A stretch of DNA of 64,000 bases from Bianquea renquensis (GTDB lineage: Bacteria > Bacillota > Clostridia > Lachnospirales > Bianqueaceae): contig NZ_JACRSQ010000013.1 in the NCBI RefSeq assembly GCF_014384895.1, forward strand, positions 1 to 64,000. Reading direction: 5' to 3'. Under the pieces are notes generated by a model. It worked only from the letters and a program-made list of their open reading frames with translations, was not told where the DNA came from and did not search any database. Positions 9,296 through 17,881 of this stretch are shown here, in pieces; the first letter of the stretch is position 1, and each line of letters begins with the position of its first letter. The position numbers and the translations under genes were made by a program.

Positions 9296-9342
9296 CGCTG
9301 CAACTCTCCTATCATTCCAAAATTATCCCTCACGTTTTATCC

Positions 9343-10179
9343 TCAAACGTCGTTGGTCAGATCTGGATGCAGCAGGACCTGATAGTCTTCCTCTGTATCG
9401 AATACCTGATCTGTCAGCGCCACAACCGTATTGACGTTTCGCCTGTTTCCAACCATTACATAATCTGGCCGGAACCCCAACAGCACACCGCTTTTTTTCC
9501 CGACTGCCTGATACGGAATTACACATAAACCGGCCGCCACCTCGCCGCCGGATGCCATCAAGAAGCTGTCAAGCCCCTCCGACTCCAGGATATCTTTCTG
9601 GACGACGATGACCGGTTCCCCGCTGCCCGGATTTCGCAGTGTGTTGCCGGTATCCACGATCCCTGTCAACTCCCAGCGCCTATCCCCCCATACGATGGTG
9701 ACCTTCAGTTTCTGTGGACGAATCCGATATTCCCCATACAGCTTCATAAATAGGCGAAGCACACCATAACACCCAAATACCGCAGCCAGCCACACGGCCA
9801 AGGGTAAATACCCCGTATGGCGCTGGGCCGCCTCCTTCACAATCCCGTACGGCCACCGCGTCGCGATGGCGCCCAGAGCTCCGCCCAGCAACAGCCCAAA
9901 TCCATATAAAACTAGCAGTTCTCGGAGAAAGGTTTTTCCATTCTTCCAGCCGAAGCTTACCCAGCACATCAGCATCGCCAGCAGCAGACAGCCAGCCATC
10001 TCCCAAAATTGATGGCCTCGGCAGAGCAACAGACAGCAAGCGCCTCCCCCTCCAACCGCAGCGCCGAGCAAAATCCAGCGATTTTTTCGCATCTGTCCCA
10101 TACTTTTTTGGACCAATTTTAACAAGAGCGCATCCGCCAGGAAGTTGATAAAAAAATAGACATCCAAATAAATGACCAT
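9343..10179 (-). CDS. spoIIGA: SpoIIGA, pro-sigma-E processing aspartic protease
   Basis: About 278 residues from the ATG at 10179 (MVIYLDVYFFINFLADALLL), chosen for its GGAG Shine-Dalgarno 6 nt upstream. Five hydrophobic segments fill the N-terminal half (about residues 2-150). The C-terminal half is a retropepsin-like domain with the catalytic Asp in IVDTGNTLRNP (about residue 177) and a later LLGFRPDYV strand. The enzyme sits in the sporulation septum and cleaves pro-sigma-E, encoded immediately downstream, after a forespore signal (SpoIIR in Bacillus). Confidence 0.95.
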   Translation of the reverse strand: MVIYLDVYFFINFLADALLLKLVQKSMGQMRKNRWILLGAAVGGGGACCLLLCRGHQFWEMAGCLLLAMLMCWVSFGWKNGKTFLRELLVLYGFGLLLGGALGAIATRWPYGIVKEAAQRHTGYLPLAVWLAAVFGCYGVLRLFMKLYGEYRIRPQKLKVTIVWGDRRWELTGIVDTGNTLRNPGSGEPVIVVQKDILESEGLDSFLMASGGEVAAGLCVIPYQAVGKKSGVLLGFRPDYVMVGNRRNVNTVVALTDQVFDTEEDYQVLLHPDLTNDV

Positions 10180-10221
10180 GGCCATCTCCTTTCCCAACGC
10201 TTTACCCTGATTCTAGGTTAC

Positions 10222-10255
10222 AGTATACCATATTCCATTTTTATTTTTTGTCATT
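10222..10255 (-). promoter_or_regulatory. Candidate spoIIGA promoter with a Spo0A-box-like site
   Basis: On the minus strand a TATACT -10 element lies at 10222-10227, about 45 nt before the spoIIGA ATG. Upstream at 10247-10255 the + strand reads TTTGTCATT, matching 7 of 9 positions of the Spo0A box TTTGTCRAA. Spo0A control of the spoIIG operon is established in Bacillus; here it is inferred. Confidence 0.45.
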
Positions 10256-10270
10256 CCCTGTCCGAGGCAA

Positions 10271-10302
10271 CAAAAAAAGATGTGACAAATTATCACATCT
10301 TT
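10271..10302 (-). terminator. Intrinsic terminator after ftsZ
   Basis: AAAGATGTGA and TCACATCTTT form a perfect 10-bp stem; on the minus strand it is followed by a T-run. It closes the division cluster just past ftsZ and separates it from the spoIIG operon. Confidence 0.8.
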
Positions 10303-10322
10303 CTTTTTCATTAGCAATTCCT

Positions 10323-11600
10323 CTATCGCCGCTTTCGCCTCTGCAGAAATACCGGAATATCGATGGGGATATCGATGGCTTCCTTGGAATCCGCCTGGTT
10401 ATTATGAGCGCGGTACTCCTCCTGCCGTGTATCCTCCCGCTGCGAATGAGTCGTCCCATAGGAGGCTCCACTGCTTGTCCCTCTGGATTCATGGGATTCC
10501 GTCACCGGTTCCTCCTCATCATAAGAGGTGTAACTCTGCTTCGCCTGCGGTTTAGGAGCCGCCTTCTCCGGCTGGCTCGACTTGGCAGCCGATTTCTCGA
10601 CAGATTTTGCCTGATCCCGCAGCATCGCCGTCTCACTTTCAAAATCTGTCGCGATCACGGTTACGATCACTTCATCCTCAAGGGTATCGTCGATGGAGGT
10701 ACCGAAAATAATCTCCGCGTCTGGATCGACGAACTCGCTGATCAGATCCGGGACTGTGGTTACCTCCAAAAGCCCCAGGTCCGGGCCGCCACACACATTG
10801 ATCAGGACGCCGCGAGCGCCGTTGATTGTCGTGTCCAGCAGGGGAGAAGAAATCGCCATCTTCGCAGCCGTTTCCGCTTTGTCGTCGCCCTGAGCACGGC
10901 CGATTCCCATGTGGGCGATTCCTTTATTCTCCATAATGGTCTTGACATCGGCAAAGTCCAGGTTGATAACGCCGGGACGGTAGATCAGGTCGGAGATCCC
11001 TTGCACGCCTTGGCGAAGTACATTGTCCGCCATGCGGAAAGCGTCCTGCATCGTGGTGCGCTTGTCCGCCACATCCAACAGACGATCATTCGATATGGCG
11101 ATCAGGGTGTCAACGTTCTGCCCCAGCTGCTCAATCCCAGCTTCAGCCGCCCGCATCTTCTTTGCGCCCTCAAACCGAAAGGGCTTTGTGACGACGCCCA
11201 CTGTCAGAATCCCCAATTCCTTTGCGATTCTGGCGACCACCGGCGCGGCGCCCGTTCCGGTGCCACCGCCCATACCCGCGGTGATAAACACCATGTCGGC
11301 TCCGGCCACAGCCTTCTTAATCTCCTCCGCACTCTCCTCTGCGGCCTTTTGTCCAATTTCTGGGCGGGCTCCAGCTCCCAGCCCACGAGTCAATTTTTCT
11401 CCGATTAACAGTTTATTCGGCGCTTTGCTCCGAAACAGGACTTGTTTATCTGTATTAATAATCAGGAATTCTGCTCCCTGTAAGTTATCTTGGATCATTC
11501 GGTCGACCGCATTGTTGCCGCCGCCCCCGACACCGATGACTTTTATCTGTGCGTTGCCATCCCCCGTATCCATCGTGTCGTTCACATCAAACTCCAACAT
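10323..11600 (-). CDS. ftsZ: Cell division GTPase FtsZ
   Basis: A 425-residue tubulin homologue with the nucleotide-binding segment GVGGGGNNAV (about residues 24-33), the tubulin signature GGGTGTGAAPV (about 107-117) and the catalytic NLDFADV loop (about 207-213). A Ser/Glu/Gln-rich linker (about 325-410) leads to a C-terminal peptide DIPIDIPVFLQRRKRR that binds FtsA/SepF-type partners. AAAGGAGGA precedes the ATG. It forms the Z-ring at the division or sporulation septum. It is the last gene of the mraZ-ftsZ cluster; no ftsA is present between ftsQ and ftsZ, a common arrangement in Clostridia. Confidence 0.98.
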   Translation of the reverse strand: MLEFDVNDTMDTGDGNAQIKVIGVGGGGNNAVDRMIQDNLQGAEFLIINTDKQVLFRSKAPNKLLIGEKLTRGLGAGARPEIGQKAAEESAEEIKKAVAGADMVFITAGMGGGTGTGAAPVVARIAKELGILTVGVVTKPFRFEGAKKMRAAEAGIEQLGQNVDTLIAISNDRLLDVADKRTTMQDAFRMADNVLRQGVQGISDLIYRPGVINLDFADVKTIMENKGIAHMGIGRAQGDDKAETAAKMAISSPLLDTTINGARGVLINVCGGPDLGLLEVTTVPDLISEFVDPDAEIIFGTSIDDTLEDEVIVTVIATDFESETAMLRDQAKSVEKSAAKSSQPEKAAPKPQAKQSYTSYDEEEPVTESHESRGTSSGASYGTTHSQREDTRQEEYRAHNNQADSKEAIDIPIDIPVFLQRRKRR

Positions 11601-11705
11601 ACAGTTCCTCCTTTTACGCTCCCTCGCGTTGTTTCTTATATAATAATATCTTTTGAGGAATAAATCAAGACGAATATAAAAATTTTCTGCTTTTTTAACA
11701 AAAAT

Positions 11706-12455
11706 TTATAATTTATTCTCGATATAGACCTGTTTGGTAAGATCTTCAACATGCAGGATTCCCGCTATATTCTCATCATTTTCCAGCATCTTCCCCACCG
11801 CTACCATCTTTTGGTCAAAATTGTCAAAACTCCCACAGCTGATATCCAGGTTGGTGGTGTACAGCATGATCGCGTCCAAATTGCTGACATTGATCTCCAC
11901 GATCTGTTTTGTAAGGGAGTATTTCTGGAGAATCGCGCAGATCTCCAACACCAACTCATACCGGTCCGAATCCTTTGTATTCAACACTTCCCCCAATCTG
12001 TAGCTCTCGATTCGCACGCCCTGCACGATGGGAAGCTCCTCCTCCAGATAATATGTGCTGTCAAGCACATACCCATTTTTATCCACGCAGAGATACGTGC
12101 CCATATGGGGAACATATCCAACCGTCGTTCTCTCCGTCACCTGGACAGTGATGGCGTTGGGCCAGTTCAAGTATACATCTGCCGTATCGATCTTTGGATC
12201 CATGGTATGGTCCGCCTTCCAGTTGTTGAGCAGATAGCGGAACATATTTGTCCCCTCGACGATGTTTAAATTATCCATAATTGTCTCTTTGGTGACCTGC
12301 TGGTTGCCCTCTACTGTCACCTGCGATATGGCAAAAAAGCTGCTGTTCAAAAAAAGTAATGCCAGCAGGAGCACCAGCAGTATACACAATAGTATTTTAC
12401 CTGCCCGATGTCTACGTTTAGGTCCCTCGTATCCGATTCGCAATACTTTTGCCAT
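11706..12455 (-). CDS. ftsQ: Division protein FtsQ/DivIB
   Basis: A 249-residue bitopic protein with a short basic cytoplasmic tail (RIGYEGPKRRHRAG), one membrane helix (about residues 20-42) and an external POTRA domain (SQVTVEGNQQVTKETIMDNLNI, about 47-68), then the beta domain. GAGGAG lies about 10 nt before the ATG. It stabilises the FtsL/FtsB complex at the septum. It sits 16 nt downstream of murA and about 100 nt upstream of ftsZ. Confidence 0.93.
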   Translation of the reverse strand: MAKVLRIGYEGPKRRHRAGKILLCILLVLLLALLFLNSSFFAISQVTVEGNQQVTKETIMDNLNIVEGTNMFRYLLNNWKADHTMDPKIDTADVYLNWPNAITVQVTERTTVGYVPHMGTYLCVDKNGYVLDSTYYLEEELPIVQGVRIESYRLGEVLNTKDSDRYELVLEICAILQKYSLTKQIVEINVSNLDAIMLYTTNLDISCGSFDNFDQKMVAVGKMLENDENIAGILHVEDLTKQVYIENKL

Positions 12456-12471
12456 TGGTTTTTACGCTCCT

Positions 12472-13716
12472 CTATCCTTCATCAATTTGTGCGCCCAGTG
12501 ACCTCAAGTCTTCTACAATGTGTTCATAGCCCCGCTCGATATGCTCCGGCTGAAAAATCTGTGTCTCGCCCTCTGCGCAAAGGCCAGCCAAAACTAATGC
12601 CGCTCCCCCTCGCAAATCCATAGCGCTGACATTGGCGCCTTTCAGCGGCGTCTTGCCCCGAACCACGGCGATCTGTCCCTCCACCGCGATGTCGGCACCC
12701 ATGCGAATCAACTCCGGCACATGCTTATATCGAGCCTCAAAAATCGTTTCCCGAACGATACTCGTTCCCGCCGCCTGAGTCATCATCGTCATCAAGGGCG
12801 CTTGCAAATCCGTTGGAAATCCCGGGTGGGGTAGCGTTTGGATATCTGTGGGCATCAGCGAGGCAGGCGCTATAAGGCTCACCTCTGTTCCGCAATCAAG
12901 AACCGTACAGTTCATCTCTTTAAGCTTTTCCAACAGCGCAACCAAATCCGCTGTCCGTACATTGGTAAGCTCGACGGAGCCGCCTGTGGCCGCTGCGGCG
13001 ATTAAGTAGGTGCCCGCCACGATCCGATCCGGTATGATGGGATAGCGAACTCCGTGCAGCCGGCTGACCCCCTGGATCGTGATAATATCCGTTCCTGCCC
13101 CGCTCACCCGCGCTCCCATGGCGCCAAGCATATTGGCCAGGTCCACGATCTCCGGCTCTTTTGCCGCATTGCAGATATAGACAGTCCCCTCGGCGAATAC
13201 CCCCGCTAACATAATATTCTCAGTGGCGCCTACGCTGGGAAAGTCTAGATTGATCACACCACCCTTTGCTTTTCCGCTACAGCGTATCTCTCCGTGCTCT
13301 TCTTCCACGGAATAGCCAAGACGGCGGAGTGCTTTCAGGTGGTAGTTGATGGGCCGGTTCCCTATGGAGCAGCCTCCCGGGTAGGAAATGAGCACCTCTC
13401 CCATACGGGCCAAAACCGCTCCCATCAGGATGATGGAGGATCGCATTTTGTGCACGAGGTCTGCTGGAATCCGGACGGTATCCATCGTGTTGGCCCTGAC
13501 GCGGATCTGGGATCCGTCAATCATAACGTGACATCCCTGTGCTCTCAAGATCTCTACCATTGTCTCTACGTCTAAAATATGGGGACAGTTTTCCAGCATT
13601 ACCTCATCGGCTGTCAGCACGGACGCCGCCAAAATCGGCAGCACCGAATTTTTGGATCCTTGCACTTTAACCTGCCCATGCAGACTATAGCCGCCCCGTA
13701 CGCTTATCTTCTTCAT
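12472..13716 (-). CDS. murA: UDP-N-acetylglucosamine 1-carboxyvinyltransferase MurA
   Basis: A 414-residue EPSP-synthase-fold enzyme. It transfers enolpyruvate from PEP to UDP-GlcNAc, the first committed step of peptidoglycan synthesis. The N-terminus has GSKNSVLPILAASVL, and the catalytic loop reads YPGGCSIGNRPINYH with the Cys (about residue 116) that fosfomycin modifies in this family. A GGAGG Shine-Dalgarno precedes the ATG. Its position between ftsW and ftsQ in the cluster is usual for Clostridia. Confidence 0.97.
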   Translation of the reverse strand: MKKISVRGGYSLHGQVKVQGSKNSVLPILAASVLTADEVMLENCPHILDVETMVEILRAQGCHVMIDGSQIRVRANTMDTVRIPADLVHKMRSSIILMGAVLARMGEVLISYPGGCSIGNRPINYHLKALRRLGYSVEEEHGEIRCSGKAKGGVINLDFPSVGATENIMLAGVFAEGTVYICNAAKEPEIVDLANMLGAMGARVSGAGTDIITIQGVSRLHGVRYPIIPDRIVAGTYLIAAAATGGSVELTNVRTADLVALLEKLKEMNCTVLDCGTEVSLIAPASLMPTDIQTLPHPGFPTDLQAPLMTMMTQAAGTSIVRETIFEARYKHVPELIRMGADIAVEGQIAVVRGKTPLKGANVSAMDLRGGAALVLAGLCAEGETQIFQPEHIERGYEHIVEDLRSLGAQIDEG

Positions 13717-13853
13717 AGTGCGCCTCCAAATACGTCTTCTACTATAGACTATTCGGAGGACGGGGGGTGGGTTACGGAGGACAAAATAAAAGAATGAAAA
13801 TCTTTAAACAGACATCCAGCGAAAGACACAATCCAAATTTCTTATCCTGTGCC

Positions 13854-15455
13854 CTAACCTGCGCTGTTTCTGCGCGTGTACTGGGATATATTTAACAAAA
13901 TCCCCATACTCGCCATGAGAAACAATAGAGAAGAGCCGCCGTAGCTGATAAAGGGAAGTGAGATTCCTGTCGCAGGTATGGTGTTGGTATTGACGGCCAC
14001 ATTCAGCACAACCTGAATCGCCACCTGCCCCACAAGGCCAGCTGCCACAAGAGAGGTAAACCGGTTCGGAGCATAGATGCAGATCTTGATGCCATGCCAG
14101 ATCAAGAGAAAGAACAGCAACAACACGACGCCCGCGCCAAACAACCCCAATTCTTCACAGATGATGGAAAAGATAATATCATTGTGCGCTTCTGGTATAA
14201 AGCCGAGCTTCTGTATACTTTGCCCCAATCCTACGCCAAAAATACCTCCAGAGCCTACGGCGTACAGAGATTGAATAATCTGATAGCCTTCGTTCTGAGC
14301 GTAAGCCCATGGGTCCATCCACGCCCACACGCGGCCTGCGCGGTAGGCGTATGCCTCCGAGAATTTTTGCAGGATCTCCGGCAGATAATCCGATGGAATC
14401 TTTGGCAGAACCACTAGGAAAACACCGACAGCGATGATGGGGATGCCGATGCAGAACAGGTGCTTCAGCCGCACGCCGCCGACAAACATAATGATGACAC
14501 CCATGGCAGCGATTATAATAGCGCTGGACAGATTCTCGATAAAGACCAGGATCGTTGGAATCATCAGGACGATCAGCAATTTACAAAATGTTTTCAGACT
14601 GGTGATATCCTCCCCGTGTTTTTCAACGAGATAGGCCATGTACAGGGCAACCGCAATTTTAGCCAGCTCCGCCGGCTGAAAGCTGAGACTGCCCACCCCC
14701 AGCCACCGCTGGGAGCCATTCTTTTCTGAGCCGACAAGCAAAACCAGAACCAAACAGATATTGGCCAAAATATAGGCAGGAAATGCCAATTTTTTGAAGG
14801 CGGCCAGAGGAAATTTGGACGCCACTACCATCGCGACGACGCCAATTCCTAGCCACATAATCTGACGGCGGAAGAAATGGAAGCTGTCGCCAAACTTGTT
14901 GTATGCGGAATAGTAGCTGGAGCTGGTGACCATGACGATTCCTATAAAGGACAGAAGGATAATGCTGGCGATCAGGGTAAAATCGCTCTCCTGCCGCTGC
15001 GGCAGCGTAAAGGCTACGGCACCCGCCTTCTCCTTTGGAACTCGCTTGTATCGCTTTCGCTTTTTCGGCGGGCGCTTTGCAGCGGTCGCGGCTGAGCGCT
15101 CGGCCTTCTGGGATGGTCTGGAGGGATCTGGCCCCGCTGGACGCCGGGTGGGCGTGCTGCGAGGTGCGCTCTCCTCCTCTCTTCGAAGGCGGCTTTGCTG
15201 CTCATAGCGCGGTCTATACCGCGAATCATATGCGCGCCCGGTTCCCTCATTTCTGCTTCTCTGTGTGGTGCCCCCCATATTTCCAGAGGAAGGCCGGCTC
15301 TGAAAATCTTCTGGGCGCAAAGGGCGCACATTGTCCCCCGCGGCGGCCTGGTTTCTCACTTCCTGCTCACGCATAGCCCGCCGCCGTTCCAGCTCTTTTG
15401 TTCTGACATACCGCTTTTTGCGCTTGACGGGCTGCCCTGCATTTCGGCTGTCCAT
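13854..15455 (-). CDS. ftsW: FtsW/SpoVE-type lipid II glycosyltransferase with a long basic N-terminus
   Basis: A 533-residue SEDS-family polymerase. Residues about 160-525 hold ten or so membrane helices with family landmarks GSEKNGSQRWLGVG, AYRAGRVWAWMDPW and TGISLPFISYGGSSLL. Residues 1-150 are an extra, highly charged, Arg/Pro-rich cytoplasmic tail (KRKKRYVRTKELERRRAMRE at the front). The family is usually about 370-400 residues, so the tail is unusual. An AAGGAGGA Shine-Dalgarno supports this start. It pairs with the class B PBPs encoded upstream to build septal or spore cortex wall. Whether it is the FtsW or SpoVE orthologue cannot be told. Confidence 0.95.
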   Translation of the reverse strand: MDSRNAGQPVKRKKRYVRTKELERRRAMREQEVRNQAAAGDNVRPLRPEDFQSRPSSGNMGGTTQRSRNEGTGRAYDSRYRPRYEQQSRLRREEESAPRSTPTRRPAGPDPSRPSQKAERSAATAAKRPPKKRKRYKRVPKEKAGAVAFTLPQRQESDFTLIASIILLSFIGIVMVTSSSYYSAYNKFGDSFHFFRRQIMWLGIGVVAMVVASKFPLAAFKKLAFPAYILANICLVLVLLVGSEKNGSQRWLGVGSLSFQPAELAKIAVALYMAYLVEKHGEDITSLKTFCKLLIVLMIPTILVFIENLSSAIIIAAMGVIIMFVGGVRLKHLFCIGIPIIAVGVFLVVLPKIPSDYLPEILQKFSEAYAYRAGRVWAWMDPWAYAQNEGYQIIQSLYAVGSGGIFGVGLGQSIQKLGFIPEAHNDIIFSIICEELGLFGAGVVLLLFFLLIWHGIKICIYAPNRFTSLVAAGLVGQVAIQVVLNVAVNTNTIPATGISLPFISYGGSSLLFLMASMGILLNISQYTRRNSAG

Positions 15456-15474
15456 AAGACCTTCCTCCTTTCCC

Positions 15475-16893
15475 TCAATGGTTGGCTTTGTCCAAACAAG
15501 TTACCATCTCCCGAAAGAGATCTCCCCGCTGTTCGTAACTCTCAAACATATCCCAGCTGGCACAGGCGGGCGACAACAGAACACTGTCCCCTGCCTCTGC
15601 AAGATCCGCAGCGCTGCGAACCGCTTCCTCCAGGGTGTTCACTCTCAGGATGTCCTCCGCCGGATACCCTGCGCTGACTGCACTTTGAAAAATCTGCTCC
15701 CTCGTTTCGCCCAGCAGAATCAGCTTCTTGACCCGGCCAGAAAATAGAGCCGTCCAGGGATCAAAGGAGATCGCTTTATCCATACCGCCTCCGATCAGCA
15801 CCGTCGGCGTCTTCATGGCGCACAACCCTTTTATTGCCGCATCGGGGTTCGTCGCTTTTGAATCATTATAGTAGGACACGCCGTCTATACACCCAACGAA
15901 CTCAATCCGGTGCTCGACGCCGGGAAACCGCATCAGCTCTTCGCGGATGATGGAGGCTGGCACTCCAGCGCACAGGGCACAGGCGATGGCCGCTAATGCG
16001 TTTTCCTCATTGTGCGCTCCAAAAATTTTCATCTCATCAATTCGGCATATGGGAATCACGTCCCCCTCAAGGGCCGAGACGAACTCCTCCCCCCTCACAT
16101 ATACGCCTCCGGGAATGGCGGCCTTTCGGCTGAAATAGATAACCCTCGGCCCCTTAATCCCGTCACCCATGTGCTGAAGGCATGGATCATCCCAGTTCAG
16201 AATGCAAAAATCCCCTACCCCCTGATTGCGGATAATATTTTGCTTGGCCGCAATATAGGCCTCCAAAGTTTTGTGCCGGTTCAGATGGTCCGGTGTAATA
16301 TTGAGGATCGCGCTAATATGGGGATGGAACTGATCGATGGTCTCCAATTGAAAGCTGGAAAGCTCCATGACGACAATATCGTCAGGCCCCGTTTTTTCCA
16401 CAATCTCAGTAAATGCGATGCCGATATTGCCCGCTACCAGGCTTCCAGGCTTCCAAGCTTTCACGATCTGGCCTGTCAAGGCTGTCGTCGTCGTCTTGCC
16501 GTTGGTGCCCGTTATGCCCAGGATGGGACTTGAGCACAGGCGGTACCCCAGCTCGACCTCACTCCACACCGGCACGCCCAATTCTCTTGCGCGCTGTATA
16601 TAGGGCAGGTCCGTGGGAATGCCTGGACTCAGAACCATACAGTCCAGCCGCCGCAGAATCTCTTCCCCCGGCGCTTCCCCCAGAAGATACTGAATCTCCA
16701 AACCTTCCAGTGGAGAAAGGGTATCCTCCTTTAACTCCTCCTGCTTTTTCATATCATGAACCAGCACAGCGGCGCCTTTTTGTGCGCACAACCTTGCGGC
16801 TGCCACTCCGCTTCTAGCCAATCCGGCAACTAAGACGGTTTTATTCTGAAAATCCATCTCTGCCTTCAACCTTCCTCCTGTTTCCTTGCTCAC
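15475..16893 (-). CDS. murD: UDP-N-acetylmuramoyl-L-alanine--D-glutamate ligase MurD
   Basis: About 472 residues from a GTG at 16893, chosen because GGGAGGG lies 6 nt upstream; an ATG at 16857 (MDFQNKTVLVAG) is the alternative. The N-terminal Rossmann-like domain starts VLVAGLARSGVAAARLC. The ATP loop is TGTNGKTTTTAL (about residue 130), with the ligase signature DHLNRHKTLEAYI and C-terminal SPACASWDMFESYEQRG. It adds D-Glu to UDP-MurNAc-L-Ala in the cytoplasm. It lies between mraY and ftsW. Confidence 0.97.
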   Translation of the reverse strand: MSKETGGRLKAEMDFQNKTVLVAGLARSGVAAARLCAQKGAAVLVHDMKKQEELKEDTLSPLEGLEIQYLLGEAPGEEILRRLDCMVLSPGIPTDLPYIQRARELGVPVWSEVELGYRLCSSPILGITGTNGKTTTTALTGQIVKAWKPGSLVAGNIGIAFTEIVEKTGPDDIVVMELSSFQLETIDQFHPHISAILNITPDHLNRHKTLEAYIAAKQNIIRNQGVGDFCILNWDDPCLQHMGDGIKGPRVIYFSRKAAIPGGVYVRGEEFVSALEGDVIPICRIDEMKIFGAHNEENALAAIACALCAGVPASIIREELMRFPGVEHRIEFVGCIDGVSYYNDSKATNPDAAIKGLCAMKTPTVLIGGGMDKAISFDPWTALFSGRVKKLILLGETREQIFQSAVSAGYPAEDILRVNTLEEAVRSAADLAEAGDSVLLSPACASWDMFESYEQRGDLFREMVTCLDKANH

Positions 16894-16912
16894 GCTCTTC
16901 CCTCCCACATTA

Positions 16913-17866
16913 CTAAACCAGCAGCAAACCCACTAGGCACAACATAGCCGTGATAATACTAAAGACGGCGACGACCTTGGTCTCGCTCCACCCGCACAGC
17001 TCAAAATGGTGGTGAAGCGGCGCCATTTTAAAAATACGCTTTCCCTTGGTCAGCTTGAAATAGCCCACTTGTAGTATCACGGAAAGTGCCTCTGCCACAT
17101 AGATAAATCCCACGATCACAAGGAACAGCGGTATCTCCAACATAAACGCCAGCGCCGTGACAAAACCGCCCAGGGCCAGAGACCCGGTATCGCCCATAAA
17201 GACCTTGGCAGGGTAGGTATTAAATAGCAAAAATCCCAATAAGCTTCCCGCTGCTGCGGACGCGATTGGCAGGAGTCCGCTGCCCTTACCCCAGCTGACC
17301 ACCGCGAAAAAGGTGGCGACCAGCACCGTCACCCCCGACGCAAGGCCATCCAGGCCATCGGTCATATTGACACCGTTGACGAATCCAACCATCATAAAGA
17401 TAACGAAGGGGTAAAACCATACCTTTAGGTCCACGGCCTTTCCGCCTGTAAACGGGATCTCAACTCTCGTTGAAAAACCGCTCCGGTACAAATATAAAGC
17501 AAACAGGCCTGCCACGATGAGCTGCAGGGAAAACTTCTGCCAGGCTTTGAGGCCGAGATTGTGCTTCATGACGACCTTGATAAAGTCATCCAACAAACCG
17601 ATCAGGCCAAACCCCCACGTAATCAGCAGAACTGGCCAAAACTCTTGATTTCCCTTCATAAAAAACAGGGAGGCTATGGTTAGACTCAAGAGAATGACGA
17701 TTCCGCCCATGGTTGGGGTGCCTGCCTTCTTCAAATGTTCTTTCGGGCCTTCTGCCCTGATGTATTGCCCAAATTTCAATTTGGACAGCAATGGAATAAA
17801 TAATGGACACAGTATCAATTCCAAAATGAATGCAATAATTGCAGGGTAAACAGCCTGTTCTATCAT
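16913..17866 (-). CDS. mraY: Phospho-MurNAc-pentapeptide transferase MraY
   Basis: A 317-residue, ten-helix membrane enzyme that makes lipid I. The motifs are GTPTMGGIVIL (about residue 50), GLLDDFIKV (about 94), NMTDGLDGLASG (about 167) and the HHHFE segment near the end (about 287). The Asp pairs and His bind magnesium and substrate in this family. GAGGTGG precedes the ATG. Its length and position after murF are standard. Confidence 0.98.
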   Translation of the reverse strand: MIEQAVYPAIIAFILELILCPLFIPLLSKLKFGQYIRAEGPKEHLKKAGTPTMGGIVILLSLTIASLFFMKGNQEFWPVLLITWGFGLIGLLDDFIKVVMKHNLGLKAWQKFSLQLIVAGLFALYLYRSGFSTRVEIPFTGGKAVDLKVWFYPFVIFMMVGFVNGVNMTDGLDGLASGVTVLVATFFAVVSWGKGSGLLPIASAAAGSLLGFLLFNTYPAKVFMGDTGSLALGGFVTALAFMLEIPLFLVIVGFIYVAEALSVILQVGYFKLTKGKRIFKMAPLHHHFELCGWSETKVVAVFSIITAMLCLVGLLLV

Positions 17867-17881
17867 CCTAAGTCCACCTCT

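Noticed and set aside
10248..11408. 386-residue + strand frame opposite ftsZ
   Set aside because: It is the shadow of ftsZ on the other strand, with no ribosome site and no recognisable motif.
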